A DNA stretch of 64,000 bases. Origin: Pseudomonas californiensis (GTDB lineage: Bacteria > Pseudomonadota > Gammaproteobacteria > Pseudomonadales > Pseudomonadaceae). The position numbers were made by a program, and so were the translations under genes. Below, piece by piece: positions 1 through 9,285 of this stretch (position 1 is its first letter; each line of letters begins with the position of its first letter). The notes below the pieces were generated by a model. It searched no databases. It worked only from the letters and a program-made list of their open reading frames with translations, and was not told the origin of the DNA. The DNA lies in contig NZ_JAGTPK010000008.1 of the NCBI RefSeq assembly GCF_021147775.1, positions 156,805 through 220,804 on the forward strand, in the 5' to 3' direction.

Positions 1-197
1 CATCCCTGTGACTAAAACCTGCTGCACTTTTCTCACGTCCATACTCCGGTCTTTTCAACTGAAACTGATCGCGACGCCCACACTGCAAGGCGCAGGCTCA
101 CGAGTAAAAAGGAAAGAAATCTGACTGAACGGCCATATGGCCATGTGATTGCCGTCATGGGTCGACGTGCATCAACGGACGAGCCGACTTCAGGGGG
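1..197. other. Intergenic, nothing recognised
   Basis: This is the stretch downstream of moaE, up to the window edge. I see no convincing reading frame, terminator or RNA in it. It may contain the 3' untranslated end of the moa transcript. Confidence 0.4.
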
Positions 198-647
198 CTA
201 TTTCCAGCGCTGCGCAGCCTCATGATCACTGTGCCGCCCTTCGACCCAACGCGGACCTTGCGGGGTGTTCTCCTGCTTCCAGAACGGTGCGCGAGTCTTG
301 AGGTAGTCCATGACGAAGTCGCAGGCTTCGAATGCCGCCTGACGATGGGCACTGGCCACACCGACGAAGACAATAGGCTCGCCCGGCTCCAGCGCCCCCA
401 CTCGATGCAGCACCTCCAGCCTGAGCAACGGCCAGCGCTGCTCGGCTGCGACAATGATCTTTGCCAGCGCTTTTTCAGTCATGCCGGGGTAGTGTTCCAG
501 AAACATTCCTGACACGTCGCGCCCGTCATTGAAGTCGCGCACATAGCCGACGAAGCTGACCACTGCACCAATGCCGACATTGGCAGCATGCAGTGCATTC
601 ACCTCGGCACCCGGGTCGAATGCTGCGCTTTGCACGCGAATTGCCAT
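198..647 (-). CDS. moaE: Molybdopterin synthase catalytic subunit MoaE
   Basis: The 149-residue product is the usual MoaE length. MoaE transfers sulfur from the MoaD C-terminal thiocarboxylate to cyclic pyranopterin monophosphate, giving molybdopterin, in a cytoplasmic MoaE2-MoaD2 complex. The C-terminal segment with the lysine-rich KTRAPFWKQE motif and the following W-V-E-G-R-H is the conserved substrate and catalytic region. It is the last gene of the moaC-moaD-moaE operon: its ATG lies one base beyond the moaD stop codon, so coupled translation is likely. Nothing looks damaged. Confidence 0.95.
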   Translation of the reverse strand: MAIRVQSAAFDPGAEVNALHAANVGIGAVVSFVGYVRDFNDGRDVSGMFLEHYPGMTEKALAKIIVAAEQRWPLLRLEVLHRVGALEPGEPIVFVGVASAHRQAAFEACDFVMDYLKTRAPFWKQENTPQGPRWVEGRHSDHEAAQRWK

Positions 648-648
648 A

Positions 649-894
649 TCAGCCTCCGGTCACTGTCGGAAAAAACGCTACTTCATCGCCATCCACCAGC
701 GGCTCGTCCAATTGACACAGCTCCTGATTGCGGGCGCACATCAGGTTCTGCTCGCCAAGCACCCGCCACGCATCGCCGCGTGCCAGCAACTGCTGACGGA
801 GTGCATCCATGGTCGAGAAGTCGCCTTCGACCCGTTCGCTGTCCAGCCCGAGCACTTCGCGATAACGGGCAAAATATTGAACCTGAACCTTCAT
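649..894 (-). CDS. moaD: Molybdopterin synthase sulfur carrier subunit MoaD
   Basis: This 81-residue ubiquitin-fold protein ends in the required Gly-Gly (T-V-T-G-G), which is adenylated and converted to a thiocarboxylate before sulfur transfer by MoaE. The segment [10 protein letters not shown] ahead of the tail is typical of MoaD. Its ATG overlaps the moaC stop codon (ATGA overlap at 891-894), and moaE follows after one base. Confidence 0.95.
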   Translation of the reverse strand: MKVQVQYFARYREVLGLDSERVEGDFSTMDALRQQLLARGDAWRVLGEQNLMCARNQELCQLDEPLVDGDEVAFFPTVTGG

Positions 895-1373
895 TGCCCC
901 TCCGCCTCGCCGGCGATGAAATGACCGCTCTTGCCGCCCAGCTTTTCGAGCAGACGCACAGTTTCGATAACCATGCCGCGATCAACTGCCTTGCACATGT
1001 CATAAATGGTCAGGGCCGCGATGCTGGCGGCGGTGAGCGCCTCCATTTCCACGCCGGTCTGCCCGGCCAGCTTGCAACGCGCAATGATACGTACTGCGTC
1101 AACGCCTTCCGCCGCCAGTTCGACCTTGACGCTGGTGAGCATCAACGGATGGCAGAGCGGTATCAGGTCACTGGTTTTCTTTGCCGCCTGGATGCCTGCG
1201 ATGCGGGCCACAGCAAATACATCGCCCTTGGGATGGCCACCGCTGACGATCATTTCCAGCGTGGCGGGCAGCATGCGTACAAGTGCTTCAGCCACAGCTT
1301 CACGGGACGTCATCGCTTTATCGGTGACGTCGACCATGTTGGCGCGACCTTGGGAATCGAGATGAGTGAGCAC
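891..1373 (-). CDS. moaC: Cyclic pyranopterin monophosphate synthase MoaC
   Basis: The 160-residue product matches the MoaC family length (about 160). With MoaA it converts GTP to cyclic pyranopterin monophosphate, the first committed step of molybdenum cofactor synthesis. Family hallmarks are visible: the start M-L-T-H-L-D-S-Q-G, the M-V-D-V-T-D-K-A segment, I-P-L-C-H-P-L (active-site region), and [11 protein letters not shown]. The start codon is GTG, preceded by AGGAG at a spacing of about seven bases. It is the first gene of the minus-strand moaCDE operon. moaA and moaB are not in the window. Confidence 0.95.
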   Translation of the reverse strand: MLTHLDSQGRANMVDVTDKAMTSREAVAEALVRMLPATLEMIVSGGHPKGDVFAVARIAGIQAAKKTSDLIPLCHPLMLTSVKVELAAEGVDAVRIIARCKLAGQTGVEMEALTAASIAALTIYDMCKAVDRGMVIETVRLLEKLGGKSGHFIAGEAEGQ

Positions 1374-1508
1374 AGCCTTACTCCTGAACAGGAGCGGCGA
1401 TTGTAAACCAAATGTGCGGCATGGGGCTGGCTGAGCGCAGACTCCGCAGGAGTAAGTTTGCTCAAAAAGCGATGGTAAAGAGCCATGTTAGTGGCAGTTG
1501 TGTCGTCA

Positions 1509-1570
1509 TCTTCGCGGGCAAGCTCGTACTGGTTACAAACGCTTCCGTGGGAGTCAGCCTGCTGACGAAG
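1509..1570. repeat. Pair of degenerate REP-like elements
   Basis: Two adjacent stretches resemble Pseudomonas REP palindromes. The first is TCTTCGCGGGCAAGCTCG-like at about 1509-1527. The second, at 1542-1570, has CGTGGGAGTCAGCCTGCTGAC with short inverted arms (GTCAGC/GCTGAC). Both sit in the 264-bp gap between moaC and phoH and look like old, mutated copies of the intact element at 17604-17629. Confidence 0.5.
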
Positions 1571-1637
1571 AGAGTTGTGAGTCCAGCGTCAGGCGTATGT
1601 AACGCCTGGCGCTGGAGGTGGGTACGCTATAAGGCTA

Positions 1638-3032
1638 TTACAAATGGCTCTCTGCGTATTCGGCCAGAATGGAACGTGGCACGCCCTGCAAGGTAATGTG
1701 CACGCCGTTGGGGAAGTCTTTGAAACGCTCCGTCAGGTAGGTCAGCCCGGAACTGGTGGCCGAAAGATAAGGGGTGTCGATCTGCGCCAGGTTACCCAGG
1801 CAGACCACTTTGGAACCGGCGCCAGCACGGGTGATGATTGTTTTCATCTGGTGCGGTGTCAGGTTCTGGCATTCATCGATCAGGATCAGGCTCTGCTGAA
1901 AACTGCGACCTCGTATGTAATTGAGGGATTTGAACTGCAGCGGTACTTTGCTGAGGATGTAATCGACACTGCCATGGGTGCTTTCGTCATCCATGTGCAA
2001 GGCTTCAAGGTTATCGGTGATCGCGCCGAGCCATGGCTCCATTTTTTCCGCTTCGGTGCCCGGCAGGAAGCCGATTTCTTGATCCAGCCCCTGAACGCTG
2101 CGCGTTGCGATAATACGACGATAGCGTTTGGTAACCATGGTCTGCTCGATGGCCGCCGCCAGCGCCAGAATGGTTTTACCCGAACCGGCCGCACCGGACA
2201 GATTGACCAGATGGATATCCGGGTCGAGCAACGCGAACAGCGCAAGCCCCTGATAGATGTCACGAGGCTTGAGCCCCCACGCTTCCTGGTGCAGCAATGG
2301 CTCCTGATGCATGTCCAGAATCAGCAGTTCATCGTTCTTGACGCCTTTGATCCAGCCCACGAAGCCTTGCTCATCAATGATGAACTCGTTGATATGCACG
2401 GCTGGCAGGGCTTCATTGAGCTGGACACGATGCCAGGTGCGGCCTCGCTCCTGACGGGTATCGACCTTGTTGACCCGATCCCAGAACGAACCGGTCATGT
2501 CGTGATAGCCGCGCGACAACAACGAAACGTCGTCGACCAGCTGGTCGGTGCTGTAATCCTCGGCTGCAATACCGCAGGCACGCGCCTTGAGGCGCATGTT
2601 GATGTCTTTGGTCACCAGCACCACGCTCAAGTCCTTGTTGCGCGCGTGCAGGTCGATCAATTGATTGATGATGATGTTGTCGTTGAGGTGTTCCGGCAGA
2701 AGGCTGTTGGGCTCTTCGCGCTTGCTCATGAGGATGGACAGATAGCCTTTGAGCACACCGGTGCCGCGGTCGATAGGCACGCCTTTTTCAACGTCTTCCG
2801 GCGAGGCCTCGCCCAGGGTCTTGTCAATCAGGCGGATGGCCTGGCGACACTCGGCGGCCACTGAATGTTTACCGTCCTTGAGTTTGTCGAGTTCCTCCAG
2901 AACCGTCATGGGAATGGCAACGTGATGTTCTTCGAAATTCAGCAATGCGTTTGGATCATGGATCAATACATTGGTATCGAGCACGTAAAGGATAGGCTGG
3001 TTGGTGGAAGGGGTGCGTCCGTGATCATCCAT
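1638..3032 (-). CDS. PIN-PhoH family ATPase/ribonuclease
   Basis: This 464-residue protein has two domains. Residues ~15-150 form a PIN-type nuclease fold starting with V-L-D-T-N-V-L-I-H-D, whose aspartates bind metal. Residues ~230-464 form a PhoH P-loop ATPase with Walker A G-A-A-G-S-G-K-T and a Walker B-like L-I-L-I-D-E-C-Q-N. PIN-PhoH (PhoH2-type) proteins are described as ATP-dependent RNA-unwinding and cleaving enzymes, probably acting in RNA turnover. It stands alone between moaC and the NodB-fold gene. A short palindrome (3183-3199) lies in its upstream region. The family call is secure; the cellular role is not. Confidence 0.9.
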   Translation of the reverse strand: MDDHGRTPSTNQPILYVLDTNVLIHDPNALLNFEEHHVAIPMTVLEELDKLKDGKHSVAAECRQAIRLIDKTLGEASPEDVEKGVPIDRGTGVLKGYLSILMSKREEPNSLLPEHLNDNIIINQLIDLHARNKDLSVVLVTKDINMRLKARACGIAAEDYSTDQLVDDVSLLSRGYHDMTGSFWDRVNKVDTRQERGRTWHRVQLNEALPAVHINEFIIDEQGFVGWIKGVKNDELLILDMHQEPLLHQEAWGLKPRDIYQGLALFALLDPDIHLVNLSGAAGSGKTILALAAAIEQTMVTKRYRRIIATRSVQGLDQEIGFLPGTEAEKMEPWLGAITDNLEALHMDDESTHGSVDYILSKVPLQFKSLNYIRGRSFQQSLILIDECQNLTPHQMKTIITRAGAGSKVVCLGNLAQIDTPYLSATSSGLTYLTERFKDFPNGVHITLQGVPRSILAEYAESHL

Positions 3033-3326
3033 ACTCGCTCACCTTTGTAGTAGCCAGGCGACGCAGAACCACGACAGTGCTGCGCCACGAAAAGGCCGCC
3101 GGTTTCTCCCCTTCAGGCAGGGCAGAAGTGTTGCTCAAGGTGGGTCTTTGAGGACGCCACCTGTGTTGCAGGTTTCGGCGGTCTGTATTCGTAATACAGC
3201 AAAAGGGATGACAGAAAAAAGCTCTTTGACAGTTTTTTGAAATTTATTTCACAGGATGACGAATAGCGCTTGGCGGACATCCGTGGCGCGTTTACAGTCC
3301 GAAGTCAGCCTTGGCTGAATTCCACG
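3033..3326. other. Intergenic region upstream of the PhoH gene
   Basis: This 294-bp gap separates two minus-strand genes. The half nearer 3326 is AT-rich. It contains the palindrome CTGTATTcgtAATACAG (3183-3199), which could be an operator or a small hairpin. No small gene or clear terminator is seen. Confidence 0.4.
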
Positions 3327-4505
3327 TCACTCCCCTTCCGGCAACGCCTCTTCGCTGCTCTCCAGCCCTTCATTCTCGGGGGCCTCAGAGATGTTTCGGC
3401 AGTCATCCCAGATCAGCTCGCTTTGCGCCGTATTGGCCAGCAGCAGCGGTAACGCCGACTGCGCCTTGTTGGCCGTATCGTGGAACACCACGGTACCTCG
3501 GCGCCAGAGCAGCATGAGCGTCAGCACCCGGTCACCCGACTGTTCGGCAGTGAGCCGACCCGCTGCGTCCTGTGCATCAATGTTCCACAACGACACCCGC
3601 AAATGCTGGGAGCGGAAATAGTCGCCGCTGTCAGCGCGACGGTGGCCATACGGGGGGCGGAACAACGGCACGAAGTTGTCGGGCAGAATGCGCTGAACCA
3701 GTTCGGAACTGCGCTGTACAGAATCCTGCCAGTCAAGCCATTGGCTGTGCGAGCGATACTCCCAACCCTGGATACCGACGCATTGCTGGCGGTACAAGGC
3801 CTGAAGCGAGCTTGCAGAGCTGCCCTCCAGTCGGTCCTGCAAGCTTTTGCCAAGTACGAAGAAGGTGGCATTCATCTTCTGTTGGCGCATGAAATCGGCA
3901 AGCCAGTCGGTACCGCCGTCGGCAGCACTAGGGCCGCCGGCAAAGTTGAGCATGAAGGTGCGGTCAGGCATCTCGTCACCGCTCATTTCATCCGAGTTGT
4001 AACGCTCGATCTCGCTGCTGGTCTGCGGGAAGAGTGCCGCCATGAACAACAGTTCATTCAGGTAGCGCTGGTGAAACACTGCGCTGGGTTTGGCCCAGGC
4101 CGCATAGAAAGAGTCGTTGGAAACCTGATATTCCTCGGCGCGCTGACGCAACTGATCCATGTCTTCGACCAGGACACAGAAGTTGGCGTCCTCTTCGCAG
4201 CTTTTCTGCGCGCTCTGATAGTTTTCCAGCAGACGCGACCAAAGCCGATGGCGAACCACATTCAGCGACGACACATTGACGTAACGCAGACCGAGACGCT
4301 GCTTGAGCCCTTCTTCGTCCAGCTTCTCACTGAGCAGAAGCTGATGAGCGAACGCCAGAATTTCTGCACGGGAGGCGACGTCGAACAGCGCGGGCGTCTC
4401 AAGGCGCTCTGGCCAGACGCTGCGATCCATCGTGGCGATCACCGGAGCGGCCGCCTGAGCCTGGGCCCAGAACAGACACGCGCAAACTGCTAAAACAATA
4501 CGCAA
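3327..4505 (-). CDS. Exported NodB-fold polysaccharide deacetylase-like protein, probably inactive
   Basis: This 392-residue protein begins with a signal peptide (M-R-I-V-L-A-V-C-A-C-L-F-W-A-Q-A-Q-A). An alpha-helical N-terminal part (~25-180) is followed by a NodB-like domain (~183-350). The NodB motif 1, normally T-F-D-D-G-P, reads F-A-G-G-P at 188-192, so both the catalytic and the metal-binding aspartates are absent. The motif 2 region has S-H-S but no second histidine at the expected spacing. Motif 3, R-P-P-Y-G (283-287), is intact. The fold is therefore recognisable, but zinc-dependent deacetylation seems unlikely. It may bind rather than modify a glycan. It is divergent from yaaA and forms no obvious operon. 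Confidence 0.75.
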   Translation of the reverse strand: MRIVLAVCACLFWAQAQAAAPVIATMDRSVWPERLETPALFDVASRAEILAFAHQLLLSEKLDEEGLKQRLGLRYVNVSSLNVVRHRLWSRLLENYQSAQKSCEEDANFCVLVEDMDQLRQRAEEYQVSNDSFYAAWAKPSAVFHQRYLNELLFMAALFPQTSSEIERYNSDEMSGDEMPDRTFMLNFAGGPSAADGGTDWLADFMRQQKMNATFFVLGKSLQDRLEGSSASSLQALYRQQCVGIQGWEYRSHSQWLDWQDSVQRSSELVQRILPDNFVPLFRPPYGHRRADSGDYFRSQHLRVSLWNIDAQDAAGRLTAEQSGDRVLTLMLLWRRGTVVFHDTANKAQSALPLLLANTAQSELIWDDCRNISEAPENEGLESSEEALPEGE

Positions 4506-4740
4506 ACCCTTTGCCCTCTCTGTCTACGGTCAACGCCATGACCGGCGCGCCACTATAGCTGATCCCGGCCCCGCGTCTTGTGTCCGCACGCTGACAAAGC
4601 CGATATCGCCGACTGACGCAGGGTGCCTGTGCACTCGGAGGCATGTCTGGCTGGCCAGTACGCGAGCTCTATCGCCACCATAGCTGGAGTCACGGGCGCA
4701 CACCCCCTAGAATCGCCGGACGATCAAAGGAGACGACTTC

Positions 4741-5523
4741 ATGCTGATGGTGATTTCCCCAGCGAAAACCCTCGATTTCGAAACACCGCCCACGACCGAG
4801 CGTTTTACCCAGCCGCAGTACCTGGATCACTCCCAGGAACTGATCACCCAGCTTCGCGAGCTGACACCCGCACAGATCGGTGAGTTGATGCACCTGTCCG
4901 ACAAGCTGTCGGGCCTCAATGCCGCACGGTTCGGCAGCTGGAACCCGGCGTTCACGCTCGACAATGCAAAACAGGCACTGCTGGCATTCAAAGGCGATGT
5001 ATACACCGGTCTGCAGGCCGAGACGCTGAGCGAAGCGCAGCTCACCTACGCACAGGACCACTTGCGCATGCTGTCCGGCCTCTATGGCCTGCTGCGCCCA
5101 TTGGACCTGATGCAACCGTACCGCCTGGAAATGGGCACTCGATTGCCGAACGCGCGAGGCAAGGACCTTTACGCATTCTGGGGAACGCGCATCAGCGAAT
5201 GGCTCAATGAGGCCTTGGCCGAACAGGGCGACGATCTGCTGCTGAACCTGGCGTCCACCGAATACTTTTCGGCCGTCAAGCGCTCGGCATTGAACGCCCG
5301 CATCATTGATACCGAGTTCAAGGACTTCAAGAACGGCCAGTACAAGATCATCAGCTTCTACGCCAAGAAAGCGCGCGGCATGATGAGCCGTTTTGTGATC
5401 TCCGAACGTATCGACAGCCCCGATGCACTAAAAGAGTTCGATGTCGGCGGATACTGCTACAACGCGGAGCAGTCCACGCCAACCAAGTTAGTGTTCCTGC
5501 GCGATGTCGAAGATCAGCTCTGA
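4741..5523 (+). CDS. yaaA: Peroxide stress protein YaaA (DUF328/UPF0246)
   Basis: The 260-residue product has the family's usual length and the diagnostic start [13 protein letters not shown]. Inner motifs [10 protein letters not shown] and Y-R-L-E-M-G-T-R-L are also typical. In E. coli YaaA limits intracellular free iron during hydrogen peroxide stress; the fold has been reported to bind DNA. AAGGAG precedes the ATG at a good distance. It is monocistronic, followed by an inverted repeat at 5544-5573 and then the algD control region. Confidence 0.93.
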   Translation: MLMVISPAKTLDFETPPTTERFTQPQYLDHSQELITQLRELTPAQIGELMHLSDKLSGLNAARFGSWNPAFTLDNAKQALLAFKGDVYTGLQAETLSEAQLTYAQDHLRMLSGLYGLLRPLDLMQPYRLEMGTRLPNARGKDLYAFWGTRISEWLNEALAEQGDDLLLNLASTEYFSAVKRSALNARIIDTEFKDFKNGQYKIISFYAKKARGMMSRFVISERIDSPDALKEFDVGGYCYNAEQSTPTKLVFLRDVEDQL

Positions 5524-5543
5524 CGGACTGTTGATCCAGTAAC

Positions 5544-5573
5544 AGTTGTGTGGCGCCTTGCCGCTACACAACT
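5544..5573 (+). terminator. Inverted repeat after yaaA, possible terminator
   Basis: AGTTGTGTGGCG (5544-5555) pairs with CGCTACACAACT (5562-5573) through a short loop, giving about 12 base pairs. It lies 20 bases after the yaaA stop codon. The following sequence is pyrimidine-rich (CAGCCCCTCTCTTT) but lacks a clean T run, so termination strength is uncertain. Confidence 0.5.
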
Positions 5574-5843
5574 CAGCCCCTCTCTTTCAACCCCTGATTG
5601 CCAGCTTAATGACGTCAGATAAATGTCATTTAAAAATCGTCCTACAAACCGCCTCGCGATTCTCAAAAAAATAACAACTTTTTTCAGTAGTAGCATTTCA
5701 GTTTTTTGCACTGATAGCACTTTCACACCCACCCCGCTTAACTCCCCGCCAACTAGGCACAAAACGAAAAGTGCCATCAATATGCAATTGTCTATGTCAC
5801 AGGTTCGATACGTTATTTTCTCCAAAACAGGACGAGCGGCCAG

Positions 5844-5871
5844 GAACTAAATGCGAAACCTTACGCTCCTA
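5844..5871 (+). promoter_or_regulatory. AlgU (sigma-22) type promoter of algD
   Basis: GAACTA (5844-5849), a 17-base spacer and TCCTA (5867-5871) match the AlgU/RpoE consensus GAACTT-N16/17-TCTGA. The -10 element and spacing also agree with my recollection of the P. aeruginosa algD promoter (GAACTT-N17-TCCTA). The last base of the -35 box differs from consensus. Transcription would begin near 5878, leaving a leader of about 470 nt before algD. Confidence 0.75.
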
Positions 5872-5959
5872 CATCCCGTAACAATTCTCGGCAACGTTGT
5901 AAGAGATCACTTACAGGGACGCGAGGGTAAAGGGAAGTTACCGACGACATGCCTTCTTC

Positions 5960-5967
5960 GACAAACG
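5960..5967 (-). promoter_or_regulatory. AlgR-like binding core
   Basis: Read on the minus strand, 5960-5967 is CGTTTGTC, the core of the AlgR box (CCGTT[C/T]GTC) with the first C replaced by T. It lies about 80 bp downstream of the predicted algD transcription start and inside a short inverted repeat (GCCTTC...GAAGGC, 5951-5972). AlgR binding sites exist both far upstream and near algD in P. aeruginosa, so the position is plausible, but the motif is short. Confidence 0.35.
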
Positions 5968-6348
5968 AAGGCGTCAGGTACCGAAATTAAACTCATATCA
6001 CTAGTTGAAGTAGGTAGACAGGCGAAGCACCAGAATGGTGTGGCGCGCAGGACTCGACAATGATCGCCAAGGCTCTGCACCAAGGCTTTCAGCTCCTGAT
6101 CCGCCGTCGATCGCTACACAGGAGTGGTTTACTGCATCCAAGAGAGCAGGGCCCTGCCCGGTAAGGCCAGGTCACTTGCCGCTTGTACTTAGTGTCATTT
6201 GAGTCAACCCCGCTTGTTTGGGCACTCACTCATTATTTTGCCTGCGTTAGTTTAACGGCTGTTACTCGCCGTGATAACGGGCGCGTGTCACCTGCTGGCC
6301 AAAATTAATATCCAGCCAACTTATGGCGTAAACATCGAGGAGAATACG

Positions 6349-7665
6349 ATGCGTATCAGCATCTTTGGTTTGGGTTATGTCGGTGCAGTCTGTGCCGGTT
6401 GCCTTTCTGCACGGGGTCATGAAGTTGTCGGTGTGGATATTTCCAGCACCAAGATCGACCTGATCAATAGCGGCAAGTCGCCTATCGTTGAGCCGGGTCT
6501 CGAAGACCTTCTGGCGCAAGGTATTCGTACCGGTAAACTGCGCGGCACTACAGACTTTGCAGAGGCCATCCGTGCCACCGATCTGTCGATGATCTGCGTG
6601 GGTACGCCCAGCAAGAAAAACGGCGATCTGGAACTCGATTTCATTGAAGCCGTGTGCCGTGAAATTGGTTATGTCCTGCGTGACAAAACTTCCCGTCACA
6701 CCATCGTGGTCCGCAGCACCGTACTTCCGGGCACTGTTGCCAACGTGGTTATTCCTATCCTTGAAGACTGCTCGGGCAAGAAAGCAGGCGTGGACTTCGG
6801 TGTAGCAGTGAACCCTGAGTTCCTGCGTGAAAGTACTGCCATCAAAGACTACGACCTGCCACCGATGACTGTGATCGGCGAATTCGACAAGGCGTCGGGC
6901 GACGTCCTGCAATCGCTGTACGAAGAACTGGACGCACCGATCATCCGCAAGGACATCGCCGTTGCTGAAATGATCAAGTACACCTGCAACGTGTGGCACG
7001 CCACCAAGGTCACTTTCGCCAACGAAATCGGCAACATTGCCAAGGCCGTCGGCGTCGATGGTCGCGAAGTGATGGAAGTGGTCTGCCAGGACAAGGCACT
7101 GAACCTGTCCCAGTACTACATGCGCCCTGGCTTCGCATTCGGCGGTTCCTGCCTGCCGAAAGACGTGCGTGCCCTGACCTACCGCGCCAGCACCCTGGAC
7201 GTTGATGCTCCCCTGCTCAACTCCCTGATGCGCAGCAACGTTTCCCAGGTTCAGAACGCGTTCGACATGGTCGCCGCCTACGACACTCGCAAAGTCGCCC
7301 TGCTGGGTCTGAGCTTCAAGGCCGGTACTGACGACCTGCGCGAAAGCCCGCTGGTAGAACTGGCGGAAATGCTGATCGGCAAAGGCTTCGACCTCAGCAT
7401 CTACGACAGCAACGTTGAATACGCACGTGTTCACGGCGCCAACAAGGAGTACATCGAGTCCAAGATTCCGCACGTTTCGTCTCTGCTGAATTCGGACTTC
7501 GATCAAGTCATCAATGACTCTGACGTAATCATCCTGGGTAACCGCGACGAGCGCTTCCGTGCACTCGCCGACAAGACGCCAGAAGGCAAACGTGTCGTCG
7601 ACCTGGTGGGCTTCATGTCCAAGGCCACCAGTGAAGAAGGCCGTGCCGAAGGTATCTGCTGGTAA
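6349..7665 (+). CDS. algD: GDP-mannose 6-dehydrogenase AlgD
   Basis: AlgD oxidises GDP-mannose twice with NAD+ to GDP-mannuronic acid, the committed and rate-limiting step of alginate synthesis in the cytoplasm. From the ATG at 6349 (GAGGAG six bases upstream) the protein has 438 residues. It starts with the Rossmann motif M-R-I-S-I-F-G-L-G-Y-V-G and carries the catalytic cysteine in F-G-G-S-C-L-P-K-D at C268, the position known in P. aeruginosa. An in-frame ATG lies further upstream at 6271, but it has no ribosome site and is not homologous. It is the first gene of the twelve-gene operon and is controlled by the AlgU-type promoter. Confidence 0.98.
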   Translation: MRISIFGLGYVGAVCAGCLSARGHEVVGVDISSTKIDLINSGKSPIVEPGLEDLLAQGIRTGKLRGTTDFAEAIRATDLSMICVGTPSKKNGDLELDFIEAVCREIGYVLRDKTSRHTIVVRSTVLPGTVANVVIPILEDCSGKKAGVDFGVAVNPEFLRESTAIKDYDLPPMTVIGEFDKASGDVLQSLYEELDAPIIRKDIAVAEMIKYTCNVWHATKVTFANEIGNIAKAVGVDGREVMEVVCQDKALNLSQYYMRPGFAFGGSCLPKDVRALTYRASTLDVDAPLLNSLMRSNVSQVQNAFDMVAAYDTRKVALLGLSFKAGTDDLRESPLVELAEMLIGKGFDLSIYDSNVEYARVHGANKEYIESKIPHVSSLLNSDFDQVINDSDVIILGNRDERFRALADKTPEGKRVVDLVGFMSKATSEEGRAEGICW

Positions 7666-7690
7666 ATCAGCCGCAAGCCACAAGCGCCAG

Positions 7691-7737
7691 GCTCCAAGCC
7701 ACAAGTTCAAGCGTTGCTTGAGCTTGGGGCTTGAGGC
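7691..7737 (+). repeat. Imperfect hairpin between algD and alg8
   Basis: The left arm (7691-7710) and the right arm (7718-7737) are about 80% complementary, more if G-U pairs are allowed, with a seven-base loop. It consists of repeated CAAG/CTTG words. It sits in the only long gap (98 bp) between the first two alginate genes. It could stabilise the algD mRNA end or attenuate readthrough. Confidence 0.55.
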
Positions 7738-7763
7738 GTGCAACTGACTTTGGGATACAGATT

Positions 7764-9245
7764 ATGCAGAGGCTAAAGCACGGCCTGTTACAGGCCGCCG
7801 GTTGGCTGTTCTACCTGAGTTTATTAATGGGCATTGCTACGGCATTGCCCACCAGTATCTTCGACTCACAGTCGAAGAACTTTATCTTCCTGATCGGCTT
7901 CATTGGTATCTGGCGTTATTCAATGGGGTTCACGCACTTTGTGCGCGGGATGATTTTTCTGTACATCGTTTATCCGCACTTGCGTCGCAAGGTTCAGAAG
8001 TTGGGTACGGCGGCAGATCCGTCCCATGTATTCCTGATGGTGACCAGTTTTCGTATCGATGCGTTGACCACCGCTCAGGTGTACAGCTCGGTGATTCGTG
8101 AGGCGATCAATTGCGGTCTGCCGACGACTATCGTCTGCTCGCTGGTGGAAATGTCCGATGAACTGCTGGTCAAGAGCATGTGGGCAAGGCTCAACCCGCC
8201 AAACCGCGTGAAACTCGACTTCGTGCGCATTCCGGGTACCGGCAAACGTGACGGCCTGGCCTATGGCTTCCGCGCCATCTCGCGTCACCTTCCGGATGAA
8301 CGTGCGGTTGTGGCCGTAATCGACGGCGACACTGTGCTCAACGAAGGCGTCGTGGCCAAGACCGTGCCGTGGTTTCAGCTGTTCGACAATGTCGGCGGCC
8401 TGACCACCAACGAATTTTGCGAAGTGCGTGGCGGCTACATCATGAGTGAATGGCACAAGCTGCGGTTCGCCCAGCGCCACATCAACATGTGCTCCATGGC
8501 TCTGTCCAAACGCGTACTGACCATGACCGGTCGTATGTCGGTGTTCCGCGCCTCGGTCGTTACCAACCCAGAGTTCATCGCCGACGTGGAGAGCGATTCG
8601 CTCAACCACTGGCGTCTGGGGACGTTCAAGTTTCTGACCGGCGACGACAAGTCCAGCTGGTTCAGCCTGATGCGCCTGGGCTACGACACCTTTTACGTAC
8701 CGGATGCAGCGATCAACACCGTTGAACACCCGCCCGAGAAGAGCTTCCTGAAGGCCAGCCGCAAGCTGATGTACCGCTGGTACGGCAACAACCTTCGCCA
8801 GAACTCGCGTGCGCTTGGCCTGGGTGTTCGTCGCCTGGGAATGTTCACGAGCGTGGTGCTGTTTGACCAGCGCGTGTCGATGTGGACCTCGATCCTCGGG
8901 TTGAGCGTCGCCATCATCGCCAGCTTCAAGTATGGCGGTGCCTTCCTGCTGATGTACCTGCTGTGGATCGGCATTACCCGCCTGATCCTGACGCTGCTGC
9001 TGTCCTTCTCGGGACACAGGATCGGCCCTGCCTACCCCATGATCCTCTATTACAACCAGATCGTCGGCGCCTTGATGAAGATCTACGTGTTCTTCCGCCT
9101 GGATCGCCAGTCCTGGACTCGCCAGGACACCAAACTCAGCCGCGACATGGCCAGCTTTCAGGGCTGGTTCAACACGTGGTCATCCCGAACCATGACTTTC
9201 TCGGCTGGCACCATCTTCGTCGCCGTGCTGTTGACGATGGTTTGA
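7764..9245 (+). CDS. alg8: Alginate polymerase glycosyltransferase Alg8
   Basis: This 493-residue inner-membrane GT2 family enzyme polymerises GDP-mannuronate into polymannuronate, together with Alg44. N-terminal membrane segments (~10-60) precede the cytoplasmic GT-A domain. Visible motifs are [13 protein letters not shown] and the product-binding K-L-M-Y-R-W. Further membrane segments lie at ~370-430 and at the C-terminus. I chose the ATG at 7764 because it matches the P. aeruginosa Alg8 length (494); the frame is open upstream to 7731 without a homologous extension. The ribosome site is weak (GGGATACAG). Confidence 0.96.
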   Translation: MQRLKHGLLQAAGWLFYLSLLMGIATALPTSIFDSQSKNFIFLIGFIGIWRYSMGFTHFVRGMIFLYIVYPHLRRKVQKLGTAADPSHVFLMVTSFRIDALTTAQVYSSVIREAINCGLPTTIVCSLVEMSDELLVKSMWARLNPPNRVKLDFVRIPGTGKRDGLAYGFRAISRHLPDERAVVAVIDGDTVLNEGVVAKTVPWFQLFDNVGGLTTNEFCEVRGGYIMSEWHKLRFAQRHINMCSMALSKRVLTMTGRMSVFRASVVTNPEFIADVESDSLNHWRLGTFKFLTGDDKSSWFSLMRLGYDTFYVPDAAINTVEHPPEKSFLKASRKLMYRWYGNNLRQNSRALGLGVRRLGMFTSVVLFDQRVSMWTSILGLSVAIIASFKYGGAFLLMYLLWIGITRLILTLLLSFSGHRIGPAYPMILYYNQIVGALMKIYVFFRLDRQSWTRQDTKLSRDMASFQGWFNTWSSRTMTFSAGTIFVAVLLTMV

Positions 9246-9285
9246 CCGGGCCAACGGATTAATCGCTTAAGTAGGAAAAATAGCC

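Larger units (their letters stand above)
5524..6348 (+). promoter_or_regulatory. algD upstream control region and long leader
   Basis: This 825-bp gene-free region precedes the alginate operon. It is AT-rich between about 5620 and 5830 and contains an AlgU-type promoter (5844-5871), an AlgR-like core sequence (5960-5967) and roughly 470 nt of untranslated leader. A long regulatory upstream region and a long leader are also known for algD in P. aeruginosa. No conserved reading frame is evident. Confidence 0.7.

Noticed and set aside
3183..3199. LexA site upstream of phoH
   Set aside because: Spacing between CTGT and ACAG is nine, not eight, so it does not meet the consensus.
5514..5825. Open frames in the algD upstream region
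   Set aside because: Composition is that of regulatory AT-rich DNA, the predicted peptides show no family features, and one overlaps the yaaA end.
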